Source of the DNA: an uncultured Chthonomonas sp.
GTDB lineage: Bacteria; Armatimonadota; Chthonomonadetes; Chthonomonadales; Chthonomonadaceae
DNA length: 63,917 nucleotides
Direction: 5' to 3'
NCBI GenBank assembly: GCA_903859705.1
Contig: CAIONQ010000135.1
Span: forward strand, 1 to 63,917
Part shown: positions 48,850 through 57,789 of the stretch, in pieces
Numbering within the stretch: the stretch's first letter is position 1
How the letters are laid out: the number at the start of each line of letters is the position of its first letter
Translations under genes and position numbers: made by a program
The notes under the pieces: generated by a model
The model's input: only the letters and a program-made list of their open reading frames with translations
Told to the model about the DNA's origin: nothing
The model's database searches: none

Positions 48850-49272
48850 ATGGCGGTAGAGCGAACCTATATTATGGTTAAGCCGGATGGCGTAGAGCGC
48901 CGACTGGCAGGCGAGATTATTCGCAGATTTGAAACCCGTGGGCTGAGGCTTGTTGGCCTTAAGCTGTTGCAGCCGAGCAAAGAACTGGCCCAGGCGCACT
49001 ATGCGGTTCACAAAGAGCGGCCCTTCTTCGGCGAGCTGGTAGAGTTCGTCACTTCTGGCCCTGTTGTTGCAATGGTGTGGGAAGGTACCGACGCCATCAA
49101 GCTGTGCCGCAACATGATTGGCGCCCTGAAGCCGCTGGAGGCAATCCCGGGCACCATTCGTGGCGACTTCACAACGGAAGTGCAGACCAACCTGGTGCAT
49201 GGCTCGGATGCCCCCGAAACCGCAGCCAACGAAATCGCGCTGTGGTTCAAGCCAGAAGAGCTGCTGGCGTAA
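48850..49272 (+). CDS. ndk: Nucleoside diphosphate kinase
   Basis: A 140-residue enzyme that passes a phosphate between nucleoside di- and triphosphates through phosphohistidine. Typical start [27 protein letters not shown], phosphate-contacting region ([23 protein letters not shown]), and the active His H117 in [12 protein letters not shown]. The length is normal. Its own promoter is upstream and a long terminator downstream, so it is a one-gene unit. Confidence 0.96.
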   Translation: MAVERTYIMVKPDGVERRLAGEIIRRFETRGLRLVGLKLLQPSKELAQAHYAVHKERPFFGELVEFVTSGPVVAMVWEGTDAIKLCRNMIGALKPLEAIPGTIRGDFTTEVQTNLVHGSDAPETAANEIALWFKPEELLA

Positions 49273-49289
49273 CTGCTCGCTTGAAAACT

Positions 49290-49340
49290 AAAAGGAGGTC
49301 GCACTCATCGGTTCGTTCCGATGAATGCGGCCTCCTTTTT
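49290..49340. terminator. Bidirectional intrinsic terminator after ndk
   Basis: AAAAGGAGG at 49290-49298 pairs with CCTCCTTTT at 49331-49339, and the middle of the stem (TCATCGG/CCGATGA) adds more pairs, with T5 to the right and A4 to the left. It separates ndk from the convergent oxidoreductase gene (stop at 49365). Confidence 0.9.
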
Positions 49341-49364
49341 ATTAATAGTCAGGCAGTGTGCGTG

Positions 49365-50321
49365 TTACGCCTGGCCCGTGGCCTGTGCGTAAACTATGTC
49401 ACAAACATCGGCCGCGGCGGCGCCATCTGCCGCAGTAGCGGTTGGCTTCTGCAGCCCTCTCACCGAGTCTGCGAAGCTGGCAATCAACCGCTCAAATCGG
49501 TTCGGTCCGCCTTCATCGTGGTGTCTCCACACGGGATGATCTGCCGTAAGGTAACGCAGAGCCCCAGTATCATAATCCACAATTACGGCACCTGCGCTGC
49601 CATAAACCTCCAGAACGCTCCGCCCACCCGGCGAACTCCAGCTGGTTTCCACAACTCCAATGGCCCCGTTTTCGGCGCGCAGCAATAACGCAGCGGTATC
49701 CTCTACCTTAAGATCCGGGTTAGCGGTGGCTAACTGGCCAGATATAGAGGTGATGTTGCCGCAAAAGTACCGAAACAGATCTATGCCATGAATAGCCGTT
49801 GAGCGCAAAGCACCCTGAGTGCTGGCGCGCTCATCGGAGCTGGCCTCATCCCAGTAGCCGCTGAAGCGGCACCGAAACATGGTTGGGCGGCCAATTTCAT
49901 CCTGATCCAATAGGTCTTTGGCAAACAAAACTGGCGGATGGCTGCGGTGGCAAAACACCGGGGCAAGTAGCCGCTCTTTGAGCTCAGCCAGCCTCACCAG
50001 CGCGTCGGCCGCATCGGCACTCGCGGTAAATGGCGACTCGCAAAGCACATGGGCGCCTGCATTGAGTGCGGCCCGGCAAACCTCAAGCTGAACAGCGGCC
50101 GGCACGCATACATCCACTATATCAAAACGCTCAGAGCGCAACATCGTGGATACGTCTTTAAATGCGGCTGTTCCGGTAACTTCACCGGCCATCTTGGCCG
50201 CTTCCAGCGCATCCGTATCACATACCGCTGCAATTCGAATTCCGCTCATATTGCGCCAGCACTGCAGGTGCACATGCCCCGCTGCCCCGGCACCTATAAT
50301 GGCGATACTGAGTTCGGACAT
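49365..50321 (-). CDS. Gfo/Idh/MocA-like protein lacking the EKP lysine
   Basis: A 318-residue protein with the family Rossmann start ELSIAIIGAGAAGHVHLQCW and a C-terminal dimer domain. At the position of the usual EKP it reads VLCESPFTA, so the catalytic lysine is serine (S96). The Gly-rich binding loop is kept. The protein may bind NAD(P) and a sugar without ordinary dehydrogenase chemistry, or use another residue. Its start shares an ATGA overlap with the stop of the Doc-like gene, so the two are translated together. Confidence 0.75.
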   Translation of the reverse strand: MSELSIAIIGAGAAGHVHLQCWRNMSGIRIAAVCDTDALEAAKMAGEVTGTAAFKDVSTMLRSERFDIVDVCVPAAVQLEVCRAALNAGAHVLCESPFTASADAADALVRLAELKERLLAPVFCHRSHPPVLFAKDLLDQDEIGRPTMFRCRFSGYWDEASSDERASTQGALRSTAIHGIDLFRYFCGNITSISGQLATANPDLKVEDTAALLLRAENGAIGVVETSWSSPGGRSVLEVYGSAGAVIVDYDTGALRYLTADHPVWRHHDEGGPNRFERLIASFADSVRGLQKPTATAADGAAAADVCDIVYAQATGQA

Positions 50322-50779
50322 CAGTCCCCCGCCGCCAGCAGAGAAAGCGCCTCAGAGTGCGCATTGCACTCATGTGAGATCAGCTTACGCAGCGAAATGG
50401 CACCGGATAGCCCACCGTGCAGCGCGGCCGAATCCGGGGCGCACAGCGCAGCAATCGCCTGCTGTGGCGTTGTTTCGCCAGATGCCAGCTTGGATACTAT
50501 TGATGCCGCTTCGACATCGGTAACGCTGGTGGTGTAACCATTGGCGTTTAAGAAGGTGAGGGCCGCAATAAGCGCAGTTCTGCGGTTACCGGTGGTAAAA
50601 GGCGGGGCGGTTATAATACGCTTTAGCAGGTTGGCCGCCTGCCCGGGTACATCCTGGCTCTGACCATAGCTGTACTGGCCGGCCATGGCCGCTTCCAGGG
50701 TTACATAGTTGTAATCCGCTGTTGTTCCTGTAACGCTGTTGTTGATCCAGACGATATCGTGTGTGGTGAGGTACTGCAT
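50321..50779 (-). CDS. Fic/Doc-family protein with degenerate active site
   Basis: A 152-residue protein with the helical Fic/Doc fold signature LKRIITAPPFTTGNRRTALIAALTF (residues 53-77, given in part). In the core motif HPFx(D/E)GN(K/G)R, the catalytic His is Pro (P59) and the acidic residue is Thr (T63), while Phe61, Gly64, Asn65 and Arg67 remain. AMP- or phosphate-transfer is therefore unlikely. A Doc-type N-terminus (YLTTHDIVWINNSVTG) is present. The downstream oxidoreductase overlaps by one base, and no Phd-like antitoxin gene is next to it. Start at 50779 is chosen to match that Doc N-terminus. Confidence 0.65.
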   Translation of the reverse strand: MQYLTTHDIVWINNSVTGTTADYNYVTLEAAMAGQYSYGQSQDVPGQAANLLKRIITAPPFTTGNRRTALIAALTFLNANGYTTSVTDVEAASIVSKLASGETTPQQAIAALCAPDSAALHGGLSGAISLRKLISHECNAHSEALSLLAAGD

Positions 50780-50947
50780 TCCAGACAAATTCCCCTCAAA
50801 ATAGAGTGCCCACAGAGCGGGTGTCGGCTGCAAAAGGCAAACAGGGAGTTACCCCGGCTCAATTTGCACGCCAGTCTCTGTGGTGACGCCATGTAGCGTA
50901 CCCGCCACTCAGGTTAACTGTCAAATGGCCAGGCAGCTCCTGTAGCA

Positions 50948-53900
50948 TTAATGAGCCTTTATCGCTTCAATTGCCTCGAGCAATTTCAGCCTGAATGCGG
51001 CCCAATCGCTGGTCGGAAACAGCTTCGTATGGTCCCTATCTCCCGGTTTTATCGCCAGCACATGAGAATCGATGAGTGCACGAGCACTTTTTGCAGCCTC
51101 CGTACCAGGGTTCTGCCCGATAAGTCTTTCGAGAGTTAGCAGGCTCCGATAGTCATCAATCCCGGCCCGTATCTCTCTATCGAAATGTATGGTGGGAATT
51201 AAATCTCCGGCAGCATTGGTGGCACACCAGCTGTAATCGTCTTCTCGGCAGTCCAGCGCATAATATGGGTCGCCTGCGGCGGCATTCCAGTGCCAGGAAA
51301 GCCTGAACCGCATCCCATAATCGCGCACCATTCTGTACATGTAGGTGCCGAAGGTCCACCTGTCGCCCCCATTATAAAACGCCCAGTTTCCGCCATGTTT
51401 GTGAATGGCATCTATGGCTGCCGCATCATGCCCGTTCAGGCTGGGTACACGTAGCGCCTCTGCCAGCGCCAGATGTGGGTCATCCTCTTTCGTACCCTCC
51501 ACGCTGGTGGCGCCGGTGGTTATCATTCCTACGGGGGCAGCCTCTGCCCAGGCTCGTGCATTGGCCGCAGAACTCTTCGCCGCATCACCAATTGGCTCGT
51601 CACACAGGTTAAACGCAACTGGCAGCCATTTGTGTGCCATTGCATGGGCGTCCACATCCGTTAACACGGCCCTCAAAAAGCTCACATAATCTGTGAAGCC
51701 CGCAGCCCGCATGGCAGATTCATCTGTTTCGTAGTTGTTGAAACCGCCGATTCCGCCATTGTAATTAACCACCACATTGCCAAAGCCAGCGGCCTTTGCA
51801 TCCGCCATCTCTTCATCGGCCTGCCGGTAATCAATTATCGGCTTGCCCTGTTTCCACTCGGATATTCTTAGCGTGGGTATGCCGGAGAAGGACGTGCAGC
51901 CATACTCGCGGATCTTTTTGAGGCACTTGCGGAACATCTCTCTGCCGTAGCCACCCAGCTCTTCGGCAAACCAGGGCATTCCAACCGAACTTCCCCATGG
52001 CCCGGCACCAACATTAAGGGCATCCAGAGGCGTGGAGAAGATGCGCGCCGTTATCGCAATGTTCTGGGTTTCGCCGCCTGGCAGCTTCAGGGAAATGGTG
52101 CCTTTGTAAGTGCCGGCCTTCACAACATCCGGTGTGTGCAGGGTAAACCAGAAGGTTTCGGTTACGCCTTCTTTTCTATCGATGGTCGCCCCCGGTAGTA
52201 TGTAACGCGGGGAGATGGTATACACACTCCCCTCGCTTGTTACGCGTGTTATTCGGTGAGACACCACGCCATCACTGATGGCGCTGGCGGGTATCATCGA
52301 GTCTCCAGCCTTCAAATCTGAAATCTGTGCCGTTACCTTGCCGCCAGTAGTGAACGACCTTAATGAGAAAACGATGGGTTCCATTTGCCCCGCTGCGGCA
52401 GCAATCGAGATACTCTTCCCGATCTCTTCCCTTCGTGGAATCGCGGTAATGGGAATCTCTGCCATCCAATCACGCACAAACACCACGTGGCCGCGTCGCT
52501 TCTCTTCGGCATCCGGGGTGAATGCGGGGATCAGTCCCAACGCATCGTGCGTGCCATCCGGCGCTATCCGCTTAAAGCCGTTATCGAAGTAGAAGCGCCG
52601 CCTCTCTTTCAGGGCCGCAAGGTACTTCTGGCCGATGGCGACCTGCGATGCAGGATAGATAACCACCGCTGATACCGCGCAGGCAAACGGATGATCGCCA
52701 TCAAACCGCAGCGTTAGCTTTCCGCCCCGCACCTCCACATCAAACTGCTTCTCCTGAAAGTAAGCCGATTGGTATTTATCAAAGGTGCTGTCGGTAAGCC
52801 TGTCTTCCACCGTTGCGAAGCGGAAGTATTTGCGCTTGAAGGCTGGCAGATCCAGGCTATCCTGCACTACGGGCACACCGTTTGCTGTGATAGAGCGCTT
52901 GTGATAGATCTGGTACTCGCCCCAGAAGCCAGAGGGATAATCGATGTTGGCCATCACATGGTATGTGCCATCCGGCACGTCCACGGCGAAGGTGCTTCCG
53001 TTCAGAAATATTCCTTTCTGATACAATGGGTCTGGCTGCAGCACATCGTATCCACGCCGGCCCTCAGCATCGGTAAACCCGTAACCTCGCCCCGGGCTGT
53101 AGATAGTGGAGGGCGATACTCCCGTAAACCCGGAGAGCGGTGCCGAAGTACCGGGTCCGAAAGAAAATGCCACCAGGCCAGGAACCAGGATGCTATCTGA
53201 TCTATCCTTCTCAAGCCTCAGTGCGTCAAATATCAAATAACCCTTTGCATTATCGATGCTCAGCACAAACTTACGAATATGCGCCTTATCCAGCGCCCGT
53301 CCAGGGCGGCTTTTTTCACCCACATATAGATCGGTAGGAACAGTGAGCGTGGATGCCCCGGGTGGCACAACCGTGTTGTAGTTTACGCGGGTCCAGTAAT
53401 CCCGTGTACCTTCATCGTGCACCTCCACATAGAGCTGAGTGGGTACCGGTGAGCTGTTGAATACCTCTGCCTTAATAAAATCGTAGCCAGCCCAGTCTTG
53501 ATTCCCAACCCACACCGCATAGCCTTTGTTTAGCTGCAGTCCAACACGCCCCGCTGCTGTGTGGGAATGGGTGGCCGCAATGGACCCGGCATCAGAACCC
53601 TCGAACGGGGCAACAGAACCCTCTTTGAACGTGACCATCGGCACCGCCGCCGGGCCAGTATCCGCACCACGGCCCTGTGCAGCAAGAAGTTGTGCCCCGC
53701 AGGCATAGCAGGTTTTCCACTCCGGCATGCAGCGGTAACCACAATCGGGGCAATGCACGGCCCCGGCCGCCGCAAGGGCTCCGGGTGCTACAATCGGCTT
53801 CTCTTCTTGCCCAAGCACCGGGCCATTTGTAAGGGGCGTGTTATCTGCAACGCGGGTTAAGCTGGCATCATCTACCCACAACCGGCCGGGTGCAAACAGG

Positions 53901-54373
53901 CCAATTCTAAACACAAGTTCGCCTGCGGGCACCTTGCTTACTATCTCAAGTGGGGTCCAGCCGAAGGTCCCCTGCTTCTTCAAGGGGTAATAGGTATCGC
54001 CGCCGAAGTTTACATCTTCGCTCAATCCGTAGGCATGTACCCCAATATCCAGCCCACGGACATAACATCTGAATCTATAAGTGCCTGCCGGAACGGTTAC
54101 GCCGGGGCTATACAGGCGCAGCTTACAGCCCGGCGCACCAACAATTTCGGCGCTGGTTTTGCCTGCATGTGCCACTTTGCCATTCTTAAATGCGCCAGCA
54201 CCTTCAAAGTTCCAGCCCGACCACTTGCCAAAGGGTATTCCAAACTGGTTGGGTGAACGCGTCTCTTCTACACTGGGGTCCGGTAGCAGGTTCTCCTGTG
54301 CCCGGCCCGGCAACGCTGCGCACGCCAGCAACAGAGCCACTGCGATATAGAAACGAGATAGCTTGCCTGCCAT
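50948..54373 (-). CDS. Large exported DUF4091-type glycoside hydrolase-like protein with zinc ribbon
   Basis: An 1141-residue exported protein (signal IAVALLLACAALPGRAQ). Order: carbohydrate-binding-like beta domain (about 28-180), a zinc ribbon (CPDC and CYAC around residues 209-226), beta-sandwich regions with an FDALRLEKDR strand (about 250-390), a malectin-like segment (about 440-590), then a TIM-barrel-like portion with MPWFAEELGGYGREMF and LPVAFNLCDEP. The C-terminal DUF4091 stretch is DDYSWCATNAAGDLIPTIHFDREIRAGIDDYRSLL, cited in part. DUF4091 proteins are related to GH123 N-acetyl-galactosaminidases. It likely degrades or binds a complex glycan with the neighbouring sialidase. A zinc ribbon in an exported glycosidase is unusual. 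Confidence 0.75.
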   Translation of the reverse strand: MAGKLSRFYIAVALLLACAALPGRAQENLLPDPSVEETRSPNQFGIPFGKWSGWNFEGAGAFKNGKVAHAGKTSAEIVGAPGCKLRLYSPGVTVPAGTYRFRCYVRGLDIGVHAYGLSEDVNFGGDTYYPLKKQGTFGWTPLEIVSKVPAGELVFRIGLFAPGRLWVDDASLTRVADNTPLTNGPVLGQEEKPIVAPGALAAAGAVHCPDCGYRCMPEWKTCYACGAQLLAAQGRGADTGPAAVPMVTFKEGSVAPFEGSDAGSIAATHSHTAAGRVGLQLNKGYAVWVGNQDWAGYDFIKAEVFNSSPVPTQLYVEVHDEGTRDYWTRVNYNTVVPPGASTLTVPTDLYVGEKSRPGRALDKAHIRKFVLSIDNAKGYLIFDALRLEKDRSDSILVPGLVAFSFGPGTSAPLSGFTGVSPSTIYSPGRGYGFTDAEGRRGYDVLQPDPLYQKGIFLNGSTFAVDVPDGTYHVMANIDYPSGFWGEYQIYHKRSITANGVPVVQDSLDLPAFKRKYFRFATVEDRLTDSTFDKYQSAYFQEKQFDVEVRGGKLTLRFDGDHPFACAVSAVVIYPASQVAIGQKYLAALKERRRFYFDNGFKRIAPDGTHDALGLIPAFTPDAEEKRRGHVVFVRDWMAEIPITAIPRREEIGKSISIAAAAGQMEPIVFSLRSFTTGGKVTAQISDLKAGDSMIPASAISDGVVSHRITRVTSEGSVYTISPRYILPGATIDRKEGVTETFWFTLHTPDVVKAGTYKGTISLKLPGGETQNIAITARIFSTPLDALNVGAGPWGSSVGMPWFAEELGGYGREMFRKCLKKIREYGCTSFSGIPTLRISEWKQGKPIIDYRQADEEMADAKAAGFGNVVVNYNGGIGGFNNYETDESAMRAAGFTDYVSFLRAVLTDVDAHAMAHKWLPVAFNLCDEPIGDAAKSSAANARAWAEAAPVGMITTGATSVEGTKEDDPHLALAEALRVPSLNGHDAAAIDAIHKHGGNWAFYNGGDRWTFGTYMYRMVRDYGMRFRLSWHWNAAAGDPYYALDCREDDYSWCATNAAGDLIPTIHFDREIRAGIDDYRSLLTLERLIGQNPGTEAAKSARALIDSHVLAIKPGDRDHTKLFPTSDWAAFRLKLLEAIEAIKAH

Positions 54374-54394
54374 GGAATGCCCTCCTCCGGGCCA

Positions 54395-55438
54395 TTAACT
54401 TTTTTTCTTGTTGCCGCTTACCGTTACCGTTATTTCCGCTGCGCTAATGGCAGAGCCACCGCCCTCTTCGTAAAACACCACCAGAACGCTGCCATTCTTT
54501 AACTCAACCATGCTGGGGTATGCCCCTATATGCCGATCAATCGGCACCGGCCCAATCCACGTGCGCCCTTCGTCCAGGCTGTAGTGCAGAGAGGTGCCGG
54601 GAAGCCGATGCGCCATAATCAGCACCCCACTGCGGGTTTGCAGTAGGTACGGGCAATGCCCGGGGAACCCCAGGTTATACACCACACCCCAAGTTTTGCC
54701 TCCATCTCTGGATTCGGCACCGCACATAATCTCCCGCATAACGGCCAGCACTGTGCCATCTTTGCGCTCAAAAAGGTCGGTTTCATCCAACACTTTGCCA
54801 GCATGCTCCCCAATGGGATGTGGTGCGCTCCAGCTCTTGCCCTGATTATCCGATATGCTGATGCCCGGGAAGCTGCGTTTGCCTCCGCCATCTACGGTGT
54901 AAACCGGCAGCAGCAGCCTGCCGGATCGCAGCCTGCGGATGGGTGAAGAGGTGGCGAAGGAAGGCACTATCACTTCTGGCTCGCTCCACGTTACGCCATT
55001 GTCCACCGATTGTGATATGCAGGTATCGCATTCGCCATACAGCCCGTACTGAAAGAAGTTGATCAGCAGCCTGCCATCTGGCAGGCAGCAGATAGATGGG
55101 TCTCGATCGTCCATCTCGGTATCCACAACCGTAAAGGGCGCGCTCCAGGTTAGCCCTTCATCCGTAGACTTGATGGCCGCAACGCGCCCACCCTTCGGTA
55201 GCCCTGCTTTAGGGTGGGAGATATGTGTGTATCCCGCATAAAAAACACACATCAGCTCCCCGGTTTTTAAACGGCAGATATCTGGAAATGCCTGATAACC
55301 GCCTGCGCCAGCATCGATAACGATCCGGCGGGCAGGGCCAACCGTAACGGTAGCGGTTTTTTCGGCATGGGAGCGCAGTTCAGCAGCACCCAGCGCACCC
55401 GCAACGGCCGCAGTTACAAACTCACGTCTTGTTTTCAT
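54395..55438 (-). CDS. Asp-box exo-sialidase-like glycosidase with Tat signal
   Basis: A 347-residue protein starting at ATG 55438 (AGGTG upstream), with a twin-arginine signal (TRREFVTAAVAGALGAAEL). The body has five Asp boxes (S/T-x-D-x-G-x-T/S-W): KSTDEGLTWSAP, QSVDNGVTWSEP, ISDNQGKSWSAP, ESRDGGKTWGVV and YSLDEGRTWIGP, which define the six-bladed propeller of sialidases. GHCPYLLQTRSGVLIMAHR also fits. It may release sialic or related acids from glycans, but other propeller glycosidases share Asp boxes. It lies between the DUF4091 protein (22 bases downstream) and the PIG-L deacetylase. Confidence 0.8.
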   Translation of the reverse strand: MKTRREFVTAAVAGALGAAELRSHAEKTATVTVGPARRIVIDAGAGGYQAFPDICRLKTGELMCVFYAGYTHISHPKAGLPKGGRVAAIKSTDEGLTWSAPFTVVDTEMDDRDPSICCLPDGRLLINFFQYGLYGECDTCISQSVDNGVTWSEPEVIVPSFATSSPIRRLRSGRLLLPVYTVDGGGKRSFPGISISDNQGKSWSAPHPIGEHAGKVLDETDLFERKDGTVLAVMREIMCGAESRDGGKTWGVVYNLGFPGHCPYLLQTRSGVLIMAHRLPGTSLHYSLDEGRTWIGPVPIDRHIGAYPSMVELKNGSVLVVFYEEGGGSAISAAEITVTVSGNKKKS

Positions 55439-55462
55439 TGAGAGCACCTGATGGATGTGGAT

Positions 55463-56296
55463 TTAAATGGCCGTTGAAGGGAAGAGATTCTGAAGGTCGG
55501 CAAGCGAGGGCCGGGTTCCGTACTCACATAACTGAAACGCCTCTACGCATGCAGAAGCAATCTCTGCCGAGGGGCGAGCGGCGGCTACATCGGCACGCCG
55601 GGCACCATCGCGTGCTTGCAGCGCCGCCTTTAGCCAGGCGATGCGCTCCTCTTTGCCAGCAGGTACGGATACTTCCCCACCGGCGGCGTGGTTGTAAGGC
55701 AGCCACTCGAATACTTGAGATTCGTGCTCGGCAACCATCCGGGTTTTGGTATCCATCACGGCGTCTATCGGTACTATTACATCGGGCCGAAACGGCACCA
55801 TGTCCTTAAAACTATCGTGCCAGTAGGCAAACACAGGCATGCGCAGCAGATGCGGAATCTCCGGGCACAGCGTGGGAACGGTGAGCATGTAAGAGGCATC
55901 GGTTACCAGCTGGGAGGTGTACCGGTGGTCCCGGTGATAATCCTGTGGGCGATTAAAGATCACCAGATCCGGGCCTTTGCCGGGCTCGCCACAGGTGCGG
56001 ATGCAGCGGACCATCGCCTCTGTAGCGGCCTTATCTACATACACTTCGCCATCCCGAATGCCCAGGGTTTGATAGGTTGCGCCTATAACGCCTGCGGCAG
56101 CGATTGCCTCGCCCAGCCGGCGTTCGGCAAGAAGCTGCGGGTTGGCAATGTATTCCGACGCAAAATGGCCCCTGTCGCCATTGGTTACCGATACAAAGTG
56201 CACCCTGTTGCCGGCCACCGCCCACTGGGCCGCCGTTCCGCCAACGCACAGTTCGTTATCATCCGGATGTGCCCCGATGCACAGTATCGTTTTCAC
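55463..56296 (-). CDS. PIG-L/LmbE family N-deacetylase
   Basis: A 277-residue zinc-dependent deacetylase-like protein. The family start is ILCIGAHPDDNELCVGG (AHPDD zinc motif) and NRPQDYHRDHRYTSQLVTDA carries the second zinc-binding His near residue 135. Such enzymes remove acetyl groups from N-acetyl amino sugars or related compounds. Its start is preceded by the DUF1501 gene on the same strand (stop at 56318). With a sialidase next to it, an amino-sugar substrate is plausible. There is no signal peptide, so it acts in the cytosol. Confidence 0.85.
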   Translation of the reverse strand: MKTILCIGAHPDDNELCVGGTAAQWAVAGNRVHFVSVTNGDRGHFASEYIANPQLLAERRLGEAIAAAGVIGATYQTLGIRDGEVYVDKAATEAMVRCIRTCGEPGKGPDLVIFNRPQDYHRDHRYTSQLVTDASYMLTVPTLCPEIPHLLRMPVFAYWHDSFKDMVPFRPDVIVPIDAVMDTKTRMVAEHESQVFEWLPYNHAAGGEVSVPAGKEERIAWLKAALQARDGARRADVAAARPSAEIASACVEAFQLCEYGTRPSLADLQNLFPSTAI

Positions 56297-56317
56297 GCCA
56301 CGCCCCTCAATCTCAGA

Positions 56318-57778
56318 TTATGAAAGCAGCTCTTTAACCACATTGCCTTCCAGATCGGTTAGCCGATAATCCCGGCCAGAATACCGATAGGTTAGTTTTT
56401 CGTGGTTGAAACCCAGTGTATGCAGAATAGTGGCCTGCAGATCGTGAACATGCACGGGCTTATCCACAGCCTTAAACCCGAAGTCATCGGTTGCGCCATG
56501 CACATAGCCGCCCTTCACTGCCCCGCCTGCCATCCAGGTGGTAAAGCCCCAGTGGTTATGATCGCGGCCATTTGCCTTCGCCTGCAGCTCCACAACCGGG
56601 GTTCGCCCGAACTCGCCGCCCCAGATAACCAGCGTATCCTTCCACATGCCGCGCTCTTTAAGGTCGGTAAGCAGGGCGCCAATCGCCTGGTCGCACTGTT
56701 TCGCCAGCATTCTATGGTTGGTTTCAATGTCCTCGTGGTTATCCCACGGCTGGCCTGCCCCATGCCATAGCTGAATATAACGCACTCCACGCTCGGCAAG
56801 GCGGCGGGCAATAAGTATCTGCCGGGCCTGTGTGCCAGATCCGTATCGCTCGCGAACGGATGCCGGCTCTTTGCTGATATCGAAGGCATCGGTTGCCTCC
56901 ATCTGCATTCGGAACGCCAGCTCCATGCTCTGGATGCGCGCCTCCAGTTGCATATCCTGCACATGATCGGCCTGATGCTTTTTGTTAAACTCCTGAACCA
57001 GATCCAGCTGTTTGCGCTGCTGCTTTGTATCTAGATCGGAGTTTTTGATGTTCTCTATCAGTTGCTCTATGCGGGAGTTTGCCGTGTTGATGTAGGTGCC
57101 CTGATAGATGCCGGGCAAAAAGGCAGATCGCCAGTTGTTGCCCTCTTTAATGGGGTAACCACCGGGGCACATTACAATAAAGCCGGGCAGGTTCTGGTTT
57201 ACGGTGCCCATGCCATATAGCACCCAGCTGCCCATGCTGGGGCGCTCTTTTTGAGAATCGCCGCAGTTCAGCAGCATAAGTGATGGCTCATGGTTGGGCA
57301 CATCGGCATGCATGGATCGGATAATGCACAGGTCATCCACATGCTGGGCAACATTCGGAAAGATATCGGATACTTCGATGCCGCTCTGGCCATATTTCTT
57401 AAATTGAAACGGCGACCGGTATGCGGCACCGGTTTTACGCTCGGTAGCCAGCGATGCGGGCAGCGGTTTGCCATGATACTGCGTTAGCATTGGCTTGGGA
57501 TCGAAGGTATCTACCTGTGAGGGGCCGCCGTTCATAAACAGGTGGATAACCCGCTTTACTTTGCCCGGGAAGTGGGTGGCATGCGGCGCAAGCGGATGCA
57601 GCGATGCCTGCGTTGCGGTTTGCGCCCCGGCAGGTGTGCCGAGCAGGCCCTGTTCGCCCAGCATTGCAGAAAGGCTAAGCATACCCAGGCCGGTGCCAGT
57701 GCGCTTCAGCAGCTCTCTGCGGTTCAGAAACAGATGCTCAAGTTCAGGGCTATGATATTCGCGTTTGTTATTGCTCAT
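56318..57778 (-). CDS. DUF1501 family exported protein with Tat signal
   Basis: A 486-residue protein with the twin-arginine sequence NRRELLKRTGTGLGMLSLSAML. It shows DUF1501 (sulfatase-like alkaline-phosphatase fold) landmarks: HLFMNGGPSQVDTFDPKPML near residue 80, SMHADVPNHEPSLMLLNCGD, RYIQLWHGAGQPWDNHEDI, LVIWGGEFGRTPVVE and NGRDHNHWGFTTWMAGG. DUF1501 genes are nearly always paired with DUF1549/DUF1553 cytochrome-like genes in Planctomycetota-like genomes, as here (next gene 11 bases upstream). The exact reaction is unknown. Confidence 0.92.
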   Translation of the reverse strand: MSNNKREYHSPELEHLFLNRRELLKRTGTGLGMLSLSAMLGEQGLLGTPAGAQTATQASLHPLAPHATHFPGKVKRVIHLFMNGGPSQVDTFDPKPMLTQYHGKPLPASLATERKTGAAYRSPFQFKKYGQSGIEVSDIFPNVAQHVDDLCIIRSMHADVPNHEPSLMLLNCGDSQKERPSMGSWVLYGMGTVNQNLPGFIVMCPGGYPIKEGNNWRSAFLPGIYQGTYINTANSRIEQLIENIKNSDLDTKQQRKQLDLVQEFNKKHQADHVQDMQLEARIQSMELAFRMQMEATDAFDISKEPASVRERYGSGTQARQILIARRLAERGVRYIQLWHGAGQPWDNHEDIETNHRMLAKQCDQAIGALLTDLKERGMWKDTLVIWGGEFGRTPVVELQAKANGRDHNHWGFTTWMAGGAVKGGYVHGATDDFGFKAVDKPVHVHDLQATILHTLGFNHEKLTYRYSGRDYRLTDLEGNVVKELLS

Positions 57779-57789
57779 TTGTATTCCGC

